From an uncultured archaeon (GTDB lineage Archaea; Thermoproteota; Nitrososphaeria_A; Caldarchaeales; Calditenuaceae), in contig CALIKS010000001.1 in the NCBI GenBank assembly GCA_938017985.1, positions 1 to 54,744 of the forward strand: a DNA stretch of 54,744 bases, given 5' to 3'. How positions within the stretch are numbered: the first letter of the stretch is position 1; each line of letters starts with the position of its first letter. Made by a program: the position numbers and the translations under genes. This document shows, piece by piece, positions 18,831 to 26,611 of the stretch. Below the pieces are notes generated by a model. That model made no database searches. It had not been told where the DNA came from and was given only the letters and a program-made list of their open reading frames with translations.

Positions 18831-19457
18831 ATGAGTACTGAGTGGCAGCCAAAAACAACAGTGGGCAGGCTTATAAAAGAGGGCAAAATAACATCAATAG
18901 AGGAACTCTTTGCCCAAAACCTTAGAGTAACCGAGCCAGAGATAGTCGATGTTCTTTTACCTACACTCGAGCAAGAAGTTATTGACGTAAAATTAGTTCA
19001 AAGACAGACAGATGCAGGTGAAAAATCTAGGTTCAAGGCAATAGTAGCGGTTGGTAATAGGGATGGATTCGTCGGATTAGGTACTGGTAAATCCTCCCAT
19101 GTCGTGATGGCCATCGAGAGCGCAGTTAGAAAGGCAAAGATGAATCTTACATATGTGAAAAGAGGTTGCGGTAGCTGGGAATGTGTATGTGGTGAACCAC
19201 ACAGTATTGAGTCCGTCGTTTATGGAAAGTGGGGGAGCGTAAAGGCAGTGCTTTTACCTGGGCCAAGAGGACTTGGACTCGTAGCTGGAGACGTCGCTAA
19301 AATAATGCTTAAGCTAGCTGGCATTAAGGACTGCTGGATGAGAACTTTCGGAGAGTCTAGAACCACGCTAAGCATGGCAGGAGCTGTTTTCCAAGCATTA
19401 AAGAACACGAACAGAATAGTATTACCGACATACTGGAGAGGGCAGAGCTCATCATGA
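18831..19457 (+). CDS. rpsE: 30S ribosomal protein S5
   Basis: This 208-residue protein matches archaeal S5 (eukaryotic uS5). The N-terminal RNA-binding domain includes 'VQRQTDAGEKSRFKAIVAVGNRDGFVGLGTGKSSHVVMAIESAVRKAKMNL' and the C-terminal domain 'GKWGSVKAVLLPGPRGLGLVAGDVAKIMLKLAGIKDCWMRTFGESRTTLSMAGAVFQAL'. It contributes to decoding accuracy in the small subunit. It opens the visible tail of the spc operon and overlaps rpmD by 4 nt (ATGA). The upstream part of the operon (S8, L6, L18 and so on) is absent here; a glycosyltransferase gene lies upstream instead. Confidence 0.97.
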   Translation: MSTEWQPKTTVGRLIKEGKITSIEELFAQNLRVTEPEIVDVLLPTLEQEVIDVKLVQRQTDAGEKSRFKAIVAVGNRDGFVGLGTGKSSHVVMAIESAVRKAKMNLTYVKRGCGSWECVCGEPHSIESVVYGKWGSVKAVLLPGPRGLGLVAGDVAKIMLKLAGIKDCWMRTFGESRTTLSMAGAVFQALKNTNRIVLPTYWRGQSSS

Positions 19458-19936
19458 ATAACAACGACGCATCATGCTATCTTGTCGTTAGGCTCAGGGG
19501 TACCTCAGGGCTCAGCTTTGAAATAAACAGTACTTTGAATATGCTTAACCTAAAACGGGCTAACTGGGCAACACTCGTCCCAAACGAGTCATCAATGATC
19601 GGGATGCTTAGAAAAGTCGAGAAGTACATTACTTGGGGAGAGCCTGACGAGCAATTATTAATTAGGCTGGTTACTCAAAGAGGTGAGCTTCAACCTGGAG
19701 TGAATGCTGATAAAGTTTTAAAAGAGATAGGCCTCTCTACTATTGACGAGCTTATTAAAAAAATATTGAATGGTGAGCTCGGCGTTAATGTTCTCTGGAG
19801 GATTTATAAACCCTATTTTAGACTTCATCCGCCTAGGCGTGGATTCAGACACAAGACCAAGAGACCCTACAAGGAAGCTGGAGAATATGGATATAGAGGA
19901 AAGGGCATCTCGGAGCTGGTTAATCGTATGATTTAG
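19454..19936 (+). CDS. rpmD: 50S ribosomal protein L30
   Basis: At 160 residues it has the archaeal L30 (uL30) length, longer than the bacterial form. Motifs: 'YLVVRLRGTSGLSFEINSTLNMLNLKRANWATLVPN' at the N-terminus and 'YKPYFRLHPPRRGFRHKTKRPYKEAGEYGYRGKGISELVNRM' at the C-terminus, as in archaeal/eukaryotic L7/L30. The ATG overlaps the S5 stop (ATGA), so translation is likely coupled. A 57-nt gap with a TATA-like stretch separates it from L15. Confidence 0.97.
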   Translation: MNNNDASCYLVVRLRGTSGLSFEINSTLNMLNLKRANWATLVPNESSMIGMLRKVEKYITWGEPDEQLLIRLVTQRGELQPGVNADKVLKEIGLSTIDELIKKILNGELGVNVLWRIYKPYFRLHPPRRGFRHKTKRPYKEAGEYGYRGKGISELVNRMI

Positions 19937-19948
19937 CGCGAAACACAG

Positions 19949-19958
19949 CTATATATAT
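19949..19958 (+). promoter_or_regulatory. TATA-like box upstream of rplO
   Basis: The stretch 'ctatatatat' lies about 38 nt before the L15 ATG at 19994, in the only sizeable gap of this ribosomal cluster. It could start a transcript for rplO-secY-DUF106-L34e with a short leader. Position and composition are the only evidence. Confidence 0.4.
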
Positions 19959-19993
19959 GTCCTCGTCATATTGGTTTTTTCGGTTAGACAACT

Positions 19994-20437
19994 ATGCCCA
20001 CTCGATTTAGAAAGGTGAGAAAACTCAGAGGGTCGAGATACCATGGCTGGGGACAGATTGGACAGCATCGAAAACATGGAGCCAAGGGAGGCAGAGGGAT
20101 GGCAGGTGCACATAAACACAAATGGACATGGGTCTTGAAGTATGCTCCTGACTACTTCGGCGAGAAGGGAATGGTTCCCCCTAGGAGGAGACTCGTTAGA
20201 GCAATCAACCTTAATCAAATCTCAATCATTGCTGAGCGACTATTAAACTCGAAGGATGCAAATTATGACGGTGATAAATTAGTGGTAGATTTGACTAAAC
20301 TGAACTATGACAAGGTTTTAGCGTCAGGAACGTTAAGCCTCCCAGTCAAGATCATTGCTAAATCATGGACTGATAGGGCAGAGAAAAAAATTAAGAACCT
20401 CGGTTCAATAATTATTAGTCCAGGACCACAAGAGTGA
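19994..20437 (+). CDS. rplO: 50S ribosomal protein L15
   Basis: The 147-residue protein matches archaeal L15 (uL15): 'KVRKLRGSRYHGWGQIGQHRKHGAKGGRGMAGAHKHKWTWVLKYAPDYFGEKGM' is the glycine- and basic-rich N-terminus that runs into the 23S core, followed by 'LPVKIIAKSWTDRAEKKIKNLGSIII'. It is followed after 8 nt by secY, the standard order. Start ATG 19994. Confidence 0.97.
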   Translation: MPTRFRKVRKLRGSRYHGWGQIGQHRKHGAKGGRGMAGAHKHKWTWVLKYAPDYFGEKGMVPPRRRLVRAINLNQISIIAERLLNSKDANYDGDKLVVDLTKLNYDKVLASGTLSLPVKIIAKSWTDRAEKKIKNLGSIIISPGPQE

Positions 20438-20445
20438 GTTGATAA

Positions 20446-21876
20446 ATGTCGATTGATGTAAGATCACTGTTAGACGCTACTTCACGTCTCTTACCTGAGA
20501 TTAAGAAGCCAGGACGAAAGCTTTCTTTGGCGGAGCGTCTCGTCTGGACGGCTTTGGTACTTGTAGTTTATGAAGCAATGGGGAGCATTGTGCTTTATGG
20601 TGTAGATATTTCCCCGACTGCTCAGGCTAGTCCACTCCTTTTAAACGTAATATTTGCCTCACAAATAGGCACTCTTACTACCCTCGGAATTGGGCCAATA
20701 GTCACTGCAGGCCTGATTTTGCAGCTATTAGTAGGAGCGGAACTAATTCGCTTAGACTTGACCAAGCCTGAAGACAGGGCTCTCTTTACTTCTGCCAGCA
20801 AGTTCTTGACGATAATAATCGCGCTTTTCCAAGCGGCTGCATATGTGATGGCGGGCTACTTCGGTTTTCTGTCAGCAACTGCTCAAATAGCTGTATTCGT
20901 CCAGCTCGTTGCTGCGACCCTTGTTGTAATGCTTTTAGATGAGACGGTCCAGAAAGGTTGGGGAATTGGAAGCGGAATAAGTCTATTTATAGCTGCAGGA
21001 GTGGCTGGACAGATTTTCTCTGACTTGTTCTCACCGATAACTCTTCAGGATGGCTACTTTCATGGTGTCATATTAGCGATGTTTCAAGCCATATTTAGTG
21101 GTTATAGCTTAAGTGATGTCTTTATTAGACAACAGGTTGGTCGAGGAGACATTCTAGGATTGATATCAACAGTGGTCATAATTTTACTCATCATATATGC
21201 AGAGGGGATAAGAGTAAACATTCCCATATCGCATTCTCGTTTTGCCGGATATAGAGGACAATACCCTGTTAAGCTACTATACGTCTCCAACGTTCCTGTA
21301 ATATTCGCCTCGACAATATTCACAAACATTTATTACATCATATCAATTATCTGGTCGAGGTTTAACCCAAATAACTCTAATTGGATTCTAAATATTTTAG
21401 GCACATTTGAAGCAACGGAGGGCGGTATGCCTATAGTAAAGGGCGGATTGGCCTACTATGTTTTGGGCCCTAACTCGTTCTCAGACGCCGTCTCAGACCC
21501 AGTGAGGTCCCTAGTCTTTGTGGGATTAATGGTAGGGATGTGTATAGCCCTTGGTAGGTTCTGGGTCAGTGTAGGCGGACTCTCACCTACCACGGTTGCA
21601 CAACAATTAATAGCTGCTGGTATGCAGGTACCCGGTTTTAGGAGATCTCCACAAATCATAGCCAGCATCCTAAGCCGTTACATCTATACCGTAAGCATAG
21701 TGGGCTCGATCATTGTTGGGCTATTAGCAAGTGTTGCTGGATACTTAAATGCATTTGGTACCGGGACTGGAATATTACTAATGATTGGCATCCTCAACCA
21801 GCTTTATCAGCAACTCGTTAGAGAACGAATAACTGAGATGTATCCAGCCGTTGCGAGACTTGTAGGTGAGGGATGA
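20446..21876 (+). CDS. secY: Preprotein translocase subunit SecY
   Basis: This 476-residue polytopic membrane protein has ten membrane segments. SecY signatures include the plug/TM2 region 'SQIGTLTTLGIGPIVTAGLILQLLVGAELI', 'GWGIGSGISLFIAAGVAGQIF', the cytoplasmic loop 'IPISHSRFAGYRGQYPVKLLYVSNVPVIF' and 'SPTTVAQQLIAAGMQVPGFR'. It forms the protein-conducting channel with SecE and Sec61beta. The next gene overlaps it by 11 nt and encodes a DUF106 insertase-like protein, the usual archaeal neighbour. The adenylate kinase gene often found between secY and DUF106 is not present. Confidence 0.97.
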   Translation: MSIDVRSLLDATSRLLPEIKKPGRKLSLAERLVWTALVLVVYEAMGSIVLYGVDISPTAQASPLLLNVIFASQIGTLTTLGIGPIVTAGLILQLLVGAELIRLDLTKPEDRALFTSASKFLTIIIALFQAAAYVMAGYFGFLSATAQIAVFVQLVAATLVVMLLDETVQKGWGIGSGISLFIAAGVAGQIFSDLFSPITLQDGYFHGVILAMFQAIFSGYSLSDVFIRQQVGRGDILGLISTVVIILLIIYAEGIRVNIPISHSRFAGYRGQYPVKLLYVSNVPVIFASTIFTNIYYIISIIWSRFNPNNSNWILNILGTFEATEGGMPIVKGGLAYYVLGPNSFSDAVSDPVRSLVFVGLMVGMCIALGRFWVSVGGLSPTTVAQQLIAAGMQVPGFRRSPQIIASILSRYIYTVSIVGSIIVGLLASVAGYLNAFGTGTGILLMIGILNQLYQQLVRERITEMYPAVARLVGEG

Positions 21877-22381
21877 CATGCCATTTACTCAGGCAGCAAT
21901 CGAGATCCTCTTAATATCTCTCCTGATCGCTATAATTAACGCAGTTATCAGAAGAGCTGTCATAACTAAGGAGGATGTAAAAAACATGCAGGAGGCAGCG
22001 GAGTATAGAAGAGAATTAATGAAGGCCGCTAAGGAAAAAGATGTAAAAACACTCCAGAAGTTGGAGAAGAAGAAAGAATATTTTCAAAAAATAGAAGCCA
22101 AGACATTTGGGAAGAACATGATGATTATGATGATTAGCCTGGCAGTATTCTTTTCATTTTATTATTGGGCAATGGCAAGATATGGCATGGGGCCAGTCTT
22201 AGACGTGCCGCCTGGGCTTTACCTCCCCTTCGTCGTTGTTGATGGAAAAGTAAATTTTTTTGGCTGGTACTTACTAACCGCCATGTCTTTCAGCCTACCG
22301 ATAAACAAGTTTTTAAGTCCAAAAACTCCAAGTATGTTAGGTGACATGGGAGGTGCCAAAGAGGTCTCAAAGAACAAGTAA
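21866..22381 (+). CDS. DUF106 membrane protein (EMC3/TMCO1/Oxa1-like insertase)
   Basis: The 171-residue protein has three membrane segments (about 8-28, 88-110 and 130-148). A charged cytoplasmic coiled coil lies between the first two ('KEDVKNMQEAAEYRRELMKAAKEKDVKTLQKLEKKKEYFQKIEAKTFGKNM'). This is the DUF106 layout, the archaeal relative of EMC3/TMCO1 and YidC/Oxa1, which insert membrane proteins near the translocon. The start overlaps secY by 11 nt. The 3' end overlaps the L34e gene in another frame. Start ATG at 21866 or 21878; I keep the longer form. Confidence 0.88.
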   Translation: MRDDMPFTQAAIEILLISLLIAIINAVIRRAVITKEDVKNMQEAAEYRRELMKAAKEKDVKTLQKLEKKKEYFQKIEAKTFGKNMMIMMISLAVFFSFYYWAMARYGMGPVLDVPPGLYLPFVVVDGKVNFFGWYLLTAMSFSLPINKFLSPKTPSMLGDMGGAKEVSKNK

Positions 22382-22625
22382 AGTAAGGAGAGTTATGGTT
22401 AGGACGCCTGGCGGAAGAGTATCATGCCATATTGAGGACAAGAAGCCTAACCGTCATAGATGTGCATGGTGTGGAGAAATTCTTCAAGGAATAGTTAGAG
22501 AAAAATTAAGTAGTGCTCCGAAATCTGCAAAGAGGATTGCTAGGATCTTTGGCGGGTACCTTTGTCATAGATGTCTTGAAAGGTCATTAAAGCTTTCAGT
22601 CTTTTCTGAGTGGAAGATAATTTAG
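22353..22625 (+). CDS. rpl34e: 50S ribosomal protein L34e
   Basis: The protein has 90 residues. The pattern 'MPKRSQRTSKVRRVMVRTPGGRVSCH' followed by a zinc-ribbon-like 'HRCAWCGEILQG ... GGYLCHRCLERS' is diagnostic of L34e. I choose GTG at 22353 because it gives the family N-terminus and a GGTGA ribosome-binding site sits 8 nt upstream (22340-22344) inside the DUF106 gene. An in-frame GTG at 22341 adds four residues; ATG 22395 would remove conserved residues. L34e is missing from some archaeal lineages, so its presence here is of taxonomic use. Confidence 0.92.
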   Translation: MPKRSQRTSKVRRVMVRTPGGRVSCHIEDKKPNRHRCAWCGEILQGIVREKLSSAPKSAKRIARIFGGYLCHRCLERSLKLSVFSEWKII

Positions 22626-22627
22626 TC

Positions 22628-23206
22628 TTATTTTATCCTAAAATACTCCTTAGCAGTTAGAAGTACAATTTTAAAGACAGTCTCAGCGTTTAAGTTAGAT
22701 GTATCGAGAAGTAAATGGAATGGTGATAAATCTTCCCCAAGCCTGATTCCATAGAGATTGTAATATAGCACATAGTTCTTTTTGTCCCGCTCCATAATTA
22801 TCTTCGCGGCCTCCTCAAAACTTATCTTGTCTCTCCGTTGCATTCTTCTGGCACGCGAGTCGACTGATGCCTTTAGCCATACTTTAAACCCGTCATCGTA
22901 GAGCCAAGGCAATACCCAGCTGTCAATCACTGCTGATTCTTTTTCAGCAATTTTCTTTAACTCTTCATCAACTTTTTTGTCGAACTCAGGGTCGTTTTTC
23001 CTCATGTTTAGAAATTTTATCCCTTCATCAGTATCCCACCACCTCTTTCCAACGGGGTTGAATCCAAGGTTTATTGCAAGTTTTCTAAGAGCGTCCCCGC
23101 CTGAGTAATACTTAATACCCAACTTAGAGGATAATTTCTTACATAGTGTACTTTTCCCAGTGGCTGCCAATCCACTCACAAGTATGAGAATTTTTTTCTT
23201 TGCCAT
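22628..23206 (-). CDS. cmk: Cytidylate kinase, archaeal type
   Basis: This 192-residue P-loop kinase has 'ILVSGLAATGKSTLCKKLSSKLG' (Walker A), 'YYSGGDALRKLA' and the lid/arginine region 'ASVDSRARRMQRRDKISFEEAAKIIMERDKKNYVLYYNLYGI', as in archaeal CMP/dCMP kinases. It phosphorylates CMP in nucleotide salvage. In many archaea cmk lies in the same direction between L34e and L14e; here it keeps the place but is on the opposite strand, ending 2 nt from the L34e stop. This points to a local inversion. Confidence 0.88.
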   Translation of the reverse strand: MAKKKILILVSGLAATGKSTLCKKLSSKLGIKYYSGGDALRKLAINLGFNPVGKRWWDTDEGIKFLNMRKNDPEFDKKVDEELKKIAEKESAVIDSWVLPWLYDDGFKVWLKASVDSRARRMQRRDKISFEEAAKIIMERDKKNYVLYYNLYGIRLGEDLSPFHLLLDTSNLNAETVFKIVLLTAKEYFRIK

Positions 23207-23251
23207 ATAACGAGTTTTATATAGCAGGTAAAAAACTTAAGCGCGCTGAAA

Positions 23252-23259
23252 TTTATAAC
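23252..23259 (+). promoter_or_regulatory. TATA-like box upstream of rpl14e-cbf5
   Basis: 'tttataac' is centred about 29 nt before ATG 23284, the spacing expected for a leaderless or short-leader archaeal transcript of rpl14e and cbf5. The inverted cmk gene upstream means these genes need their own promoter, which supports the call. Confidence 0.5.
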
Positions 23260-23283
23260 TAAGTTAATTGACTGAATTTATGA

Positions 23284-23562
23284 ATGATTGAGGAGATAGG
23301 ACGAATAGTTGTGAAGACTCGGGGCAGAGAGGCCGGATTAAAATGTGTAATAGTTGATACTGCTGGAGATGGAACTGTCATCGTTACTGGACCTAAACAA
23401 CTTACTGGCGTTAGGAGGAGGAAAGCAAACCTAATGCATCTAGTATTTACTCCGAATAAAATTGATATTAAGCGTAATGCAAGCGATGAAGAAGTAACAT
23501 CAGCAATTGAAAAAGCAGGGTTAATTGACTATATGAAGAAAAGAGTCGAGGTGAATCGATGA
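23284..23562 (+). CDS. rpl14e: 50S ribosomal protein L14e
   Basis: At 92 residues, the sequence 'EEIGRIVVKTRGREAGLKCVIVD' followed by 'VIVTGPKQLTGVRRRKANLMHLVFTPNKIDI' matches archaeal L14e (KOW-type fold with the basic 'RRRK' segment). The C-terminal helix 'SDEEVTSAIEKAGLIDYMKK' is also typical. The cbf5 ATG overlaps its stop by 4 nt (ATGA), the usual L14e-cbf5 pairing. Start ATG 23284. Confidence 0.93.
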   Translation: MIEEIGRIVVKTRGREAGLKCVIVDTAGDGTVIVTGPKQLTGVRRRKANLMHLVFTPNKIDIKRNASDEEVTSAIEKAGLIDYMKKRVEVNR

Positions 23563-24601
23563 CAATTTACTTGAAATACTCAGAGCCCCCTTGGCATCGC
23601 CAAGGAGAACCTATTGTTTTAAGAGAGGCTGAAAGTGACCCCTCATATGGAGAGCCACCGAATAGCAGGTCTCTTGAAAGATTGATGAAGTTGGGATTCA
23701 TACCTTTAGATAAACACATAGGACCGACAAGTCACGATGTGACTGCACAGGTTAGACGTATCTTAGGAATTGATGAAGTAGGACATGGCGGGACCCTAGT
23801 GACAAGCGGGGAAATCCCGCTGTGTCAGGTGTTCTGCCAGTCCTCTTAGGCAGAGCTACGAAGGTTGCAGGAATAGTGATGCGTAGTCCAAAAGAATATA
23901 TATGTCTGATGAAGCTTCATGAAGAAATAACTGACGAAGAGCTTGAATGGGGACTCAGCCATTTTATTGGTGAAGTTTATCAGACTCCTCCAGTTAGGTC
24001 AAGCGTTGCTAGGCGGCCAAGAATAAGGACTATATATGAACTAGAAGTGATAGAAAGGCTCGGTAAGGATGTACTAATGAGAATTGCGTCTAGTGGAGGA
24101 ACATACATTAGAAAATTATGTCATGATATGGGGATACTACTAGGCATCGGTGCGCACATGCAAGAATTGAGGAGGACTAGGTCTGGTATAATTACAGAGA
24201 AGGAGGCCTATCCATTGATTGATGTTTACTGGGCGAGCTGGTTATGGCGAAACGATGAGGATGATAGGGAATTGAAAAAAATTATCAGACCGGTCGAAGA
24301 CATATTAGCACTACTTCCAAGAATCGAGATATTAGACACAGCAGTAGACGCTATCTGTCATGGAGCATCATTGGCGGCTCCCGGAATAGCAAAGATAAAT
24401 ACTCAAATAAAAAAGGGAGATGTTGTCGGAGTATTCACGTTGAAAGGCGAGGCAGTGGCCTTAGGTGTTGCATTGAAATCTACAGAAGAAGTCTTAAGGG
24501 AAGGTGGAATTGTTGTTAAGACAGAAAGAGTAATAATGGAAAGAGGGACGTATCCCTCCGTCTGGAGACGAGTAAAAAGACATAAAGACACCAATAAATA
24601 A
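23559..24601 (+). CDS. cbf5: tRNA/rRNA pseudouridine synthase Cbf5 (dyskerin homologue), interrupted by a 14-nt intron
   Basis: The gene is read as two exons, 23559-23799 and 23814-24601, giving 342 residues. Exon 1 ends in 'LDKHIGPTSHDVTAQVRRILGIDEVGHGGTL' and exon 2 continues 'DPAVSGVLPVLLGRATKVAG', the TruB-family catalytic motif. The catalytic Asp codon is itself split (G from exon 1, AT from exon 2). Downstream are 'KEYICLMKLH', 'RPRIRTIYELEV', 'GTYIRKLCHDMGILLG' and a C-terminal PUA domain ending near 'TYPSVWRRVKRHK'. Read without splicing, the frame stops at 23847-23849 after 96 residues. Cbf5 is the H/ACA RNP pseudouridylase. It follows L14e with a 4-nt overlap. Intron evidence is in the intron entry. 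Confidence 0.92.
23800..23813 (+). other. 14-nt BHB-type intron in cbf5 pre-mRNA
   Basis: Removing exactly these 14 bases joins 'acc cta g' to 'at ccc gct gtg tca', giving Thr-Leu-Asp-Pro-Ala-Val-Ser. The flanks fold as a bulge-helix-bulge. The outer helix is 23787-23793 (ggcggga) with 23815-23821 (tcccgct), 7 pairs. The 5' bulge is 23798-23800 (AG|T) and the central 4-bp helix is 23794-23797 (ccct) with 23808-23811 (gggg). The 3' bulge is 23812-23814 (AA|A). The loop between is only 23801-23807. Both cuts fall after the second bulge base, the archaeal tRNA-splicing-endonuclease rule. Crenarchaeal cbf5 genes are known to carry introns of this class. Confidence 0.9.
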
Positions 24602-24645
24602 GAGTTATCAAGCAGGATAACTAGTTATTGAAGGCCTAGAAAACT

Positions 24646-24745
24646 GCCGGGGTGGCAGAGCGGACTAATGCGCAGGCCTGGAGAGTATTGCTGGGAAGCC
24701 TGTGGCCCATTCTGGGCCGCGCGGGTTCGAATCCCGCCCCCGGCG
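24646..24745 (+). tRNA. tRNA-Ser (anticodon GGA) with a 13-nt intron
   Basis: The acceptor stem is 24646-24652 (gccgggg) with 24738-24744 (ccccggc), and the discriminator G is 24745. The T arm is 24721-24737 (gcggg ttcgaat cccgc). The anticodon stem is 24673-24677 (caggc) with 24698-24702 (gcctg), and the anticodon GGA is 24680-24682. A long variable arm (ggccc/gggcc) confirms the serine class. No CCA is encoded. The anticodon loop is 20 nt rather than 7 because of the intron. It sits just after cbf5 and before a GT4 gene. Confidence 0.96.
24684..24696 (+). other. 13-nt canonical intron (37/38) in tRNA-Ser(GGA)
   Basis: The intron follows position 37. The BHB is visible: central helix 24678-24681 (ctgg) with 24691-24694 (ctgg; two G-C and two G-U pairs), 5' bulge 24682-24684 (AG|A), 3' bulge 24695-24697 (GA|A), and the anticodon stem as outer helix. 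Removal restores a 7-nt loop with GGA. Confidence 0.9.
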
Positions 24746-24801
24746 CATTGATCATAATTTTCAATCTATATCAATGACTTCTCATGGAGTAATTAGAGGA
24801 G

Positions 24802-25977
24802 TTGGTTAGAATCCTCACCTTTACTGGAATGCTTGCCGGGCTTGATGCAGCCTCACTCCATGCCGAGTATTATGAAGAATACCTACATCTAACCAGATAT
24901 CTTGATGAGGTAACAATAGTAACAGACAATGTTAAGTCGATGGATAATTTCGGCACTCAAAAATTGAAAGTCATTAAGTTGCCGGCCATAAGGATTCCGA
25001 AGATATATGGCTTAACAAAGATTCTATTTTATTGTCTTGCAACGCTAATAACAAAAAATAAATATGATATAATTTATGTAAGAACATTTAGTCCTCCTGA
25101 ACTATTTGCCTTATGGATAGCGAAACGTCTCTTAGGTGCTAAGAGTGTCCTTGTGCTACCAGGCACATGGCTGTTCGGCGCACCTAATGAGAAGATAAGC
25201 CTCAAGGTAAAAATATTTAGATGGATATTAAGAAAGGCGTTATACGCTGCTGACTATGTCGTTCTATACTCTCGTCTAATGCTTCCTGAAGTTTGCCTCT
25301 ACGCGCCAAGACTAAGGACGAATGAAAAGAAAATAGTGATAATAAGAAATGCAGTGAATACTCAGAGGTTTAGACCCGGCATTCCACTCTCAAAAGAATA
25401 TCAGTCATTCATTGATTCTTCAGATTACATACTCTATGTTGGAAGAATAAATGAGAAGAAAGGCGTCGGAGACCTCGTGAAGTCGCTTAATAAGGAGATT
25501 TTAGGAGAAGCTAAGCTTGTATTAGCAGGTAAGGGAGAACCTGAGTACTTAAGGGCGCTGAGAGAGGAGATAGAGAGGAGGGGAATAAGAAAAAATGTGA
25601 TTCATTTAGGAGAAGTGCCTAACAGGGAATTGCCAAGCATTATGTCGAACGCGAGATTCATGGTTTATGCGACTAAAGGAGGGGAAGGGATACCTAGAGC
25701 AATACTAGAATGCATGGCATGTGGAAGACCAGCTATAGCTACTAGAGTAGCAGGAATCCCAGACGCTGTTAGACATCTGCAGACAGGAATCTTGGTTGAG
25801 CCGAACGATGTAGCTTCGCTGGGAGATTGGATAGGTAAATTACTTCGTGATCCACAGCTCGCTGAAAAGTTGGGCCAAGCATCGCGAGAGTTAATCGAGA
25901 AAGAATTCAGCTATGAGTCAGTAATCCCAAAGCTAGTTAATTTATTCAATTATCTGGCCAATCAGCCCAAAGCCTAA
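24802..25977 (+). CDS. Glycosyltransferase family 4
   Basis: This 391-residue protein has a GT-B fold. The N-terminal domain resembles GT4 acceptor domains ('YDIIYVRTFSPPELFALWIAKRLLGAKSVLVLPGTWLFG'). The C-terminal donor domain has 'YILYVGRINEKKGVGDLVKSL', 'LVLAGKGEPEYLRALREEIE' and the E-x7-E motif region 'GEGIPRAILECMACGRPAIATRVAGIPD'. It is a retaining glycosyltransferase using a nucleotide sugar; acceptor unknown. The start is TTG 24802 with a GAGGA ribosome-binding site immediately upstream and no better ATG. It is isolated from the other glycosylation genes at 14.5-18.8 kb. Confidence 0.9.
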   Translation: MVRILTFTGMLAGLDAASLHAEYYEEYLHLTRYLDEVTIVTDNVKSMDNFGTQKLKVIKLPAIRIPKIYGLTKILFYCLATLITKNKYDIIYVRTFSPPELFALWIAKRLLGAKSVLVLPGTWLFGAPNEKISLKVKIFRWILRKALYAADYVVLYSRLMLPEVCLYAPRLRTNEKKIVIIRNAVNTQRFRPGIPLSKEYQSFIDSSDYILYVGRINEKKGVGDLVKSLNKEILGEAKLVLAGKGEPEYLRALREEIERRGIRKNVIHLGEVPNRELPSIMSNARFMVYATKGGEGIPRAILECMACGRPAIATRVAGIPDAVRHLQTGILVEPNDVASLGDWIGKLLRDPQLAEKLGQASRELIEKEFSYESVIPKLVNLFNYLANQPKA

Positions 25978-26056
25978 GAACAGATTAAAAGGTATTCGAG
26001 GTATTATTAGGGTAGGATGAAAGTGGAGTCTCATAGTTAAAGAGATATATCGTCTC

Positions 26057-26611
26057 ATGGTTATTACAGATTTGGTAAAAATGCAAGGCAGACAATTGTA
26101 CGATGTAATTGAAGACGAGCTGACTGAGGTTAGGGTAAATATTACTAAGGACATATCAAGACTGATAATTGCAGGAAAGCTTTACGAGAATGTCAGATCT
26201 GGCGAGACGCTGAGCATTCCATACTGGGTGGCTTCTAGACTCGTAGAGAGAGGTGTGGCAGAATATGCAGATAAAATTCTTGACCCGGCTACTATCGCAC
26301 AGATAGCATGGCGTGAGAGACGTAGTATAGCCGAGCTTATTGGACTTCCGCCAAAGTTTTACAGCGAGGCGAGGCGCTTATTAAGGAGGCTTGCCGATAC
26401 TCAACCAGAACAAGCCCTCGCGGTTGGAAGAAACTTAAGAGATATCATTACAAATAGGACGTCCAAACTATTATCATACGCGTCTAAGAATATACCAGTA
26501 GATAAAATAAAGAACATTACGGAGGAGGAAGCATCACTATATCTCGAGGTCAAGAATGTTCTCGATAAATGGCTAAAATTATTAGGAGTTATTGGTGAGG
26601 ATAATGGCTGA
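26057..26611 (+). CDS. GINS complex subunit, archaeal Gins23-like
   Basis: The 184-residue protein has a small N-terminal beta domain ('GRQLYDVIEDELTEVRVNITKDISRLIIAGKLYENVRSGETLSIPYWVASRLVERGVAEY') followed by the helical GINS A domain ('IAQIAWRERRSIAELIGLPPKFYSEARRLLRRLADTQPEQALAVGRNLRDIITNRTSKLLSYASK'). The identity is supported by the overlap with the MCM gene (8 nt), because gins23-mcm operons occur in Crenarchaeota. It would activate MCM together with a second GINS subunit and GAN/Cdc45, neither of which is in the window. ATG 26057 is used; ATG 26081 is an alternative. Confidence 0.8.
   Translation: MVITDLVKMQGRQLYDVIEDELTEVRVNITKDISRLIIAGKLYENVRSGETLSIPYWVASRLVERGVAEYADKILDPATIAQIAWRERRSIAELIGLPPKFYSEARRLLRRLADTQPEQALAVGRNLRDIITNRTSKLLSYASKNIPVDKIKNITEEEASLYLEVKNVLDKWLKLLGVIGEDNG

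Noticed and set aside
23559-23849. A separate 96-residue protein, or cbf5 as a frameshifted pseudogene
   Set aside because: A precise 14-nt removal restores a perfect catalytic motif and a textbook BHB structure is present; the rest of the gene is intact. An intron explains more than a random frameshift.
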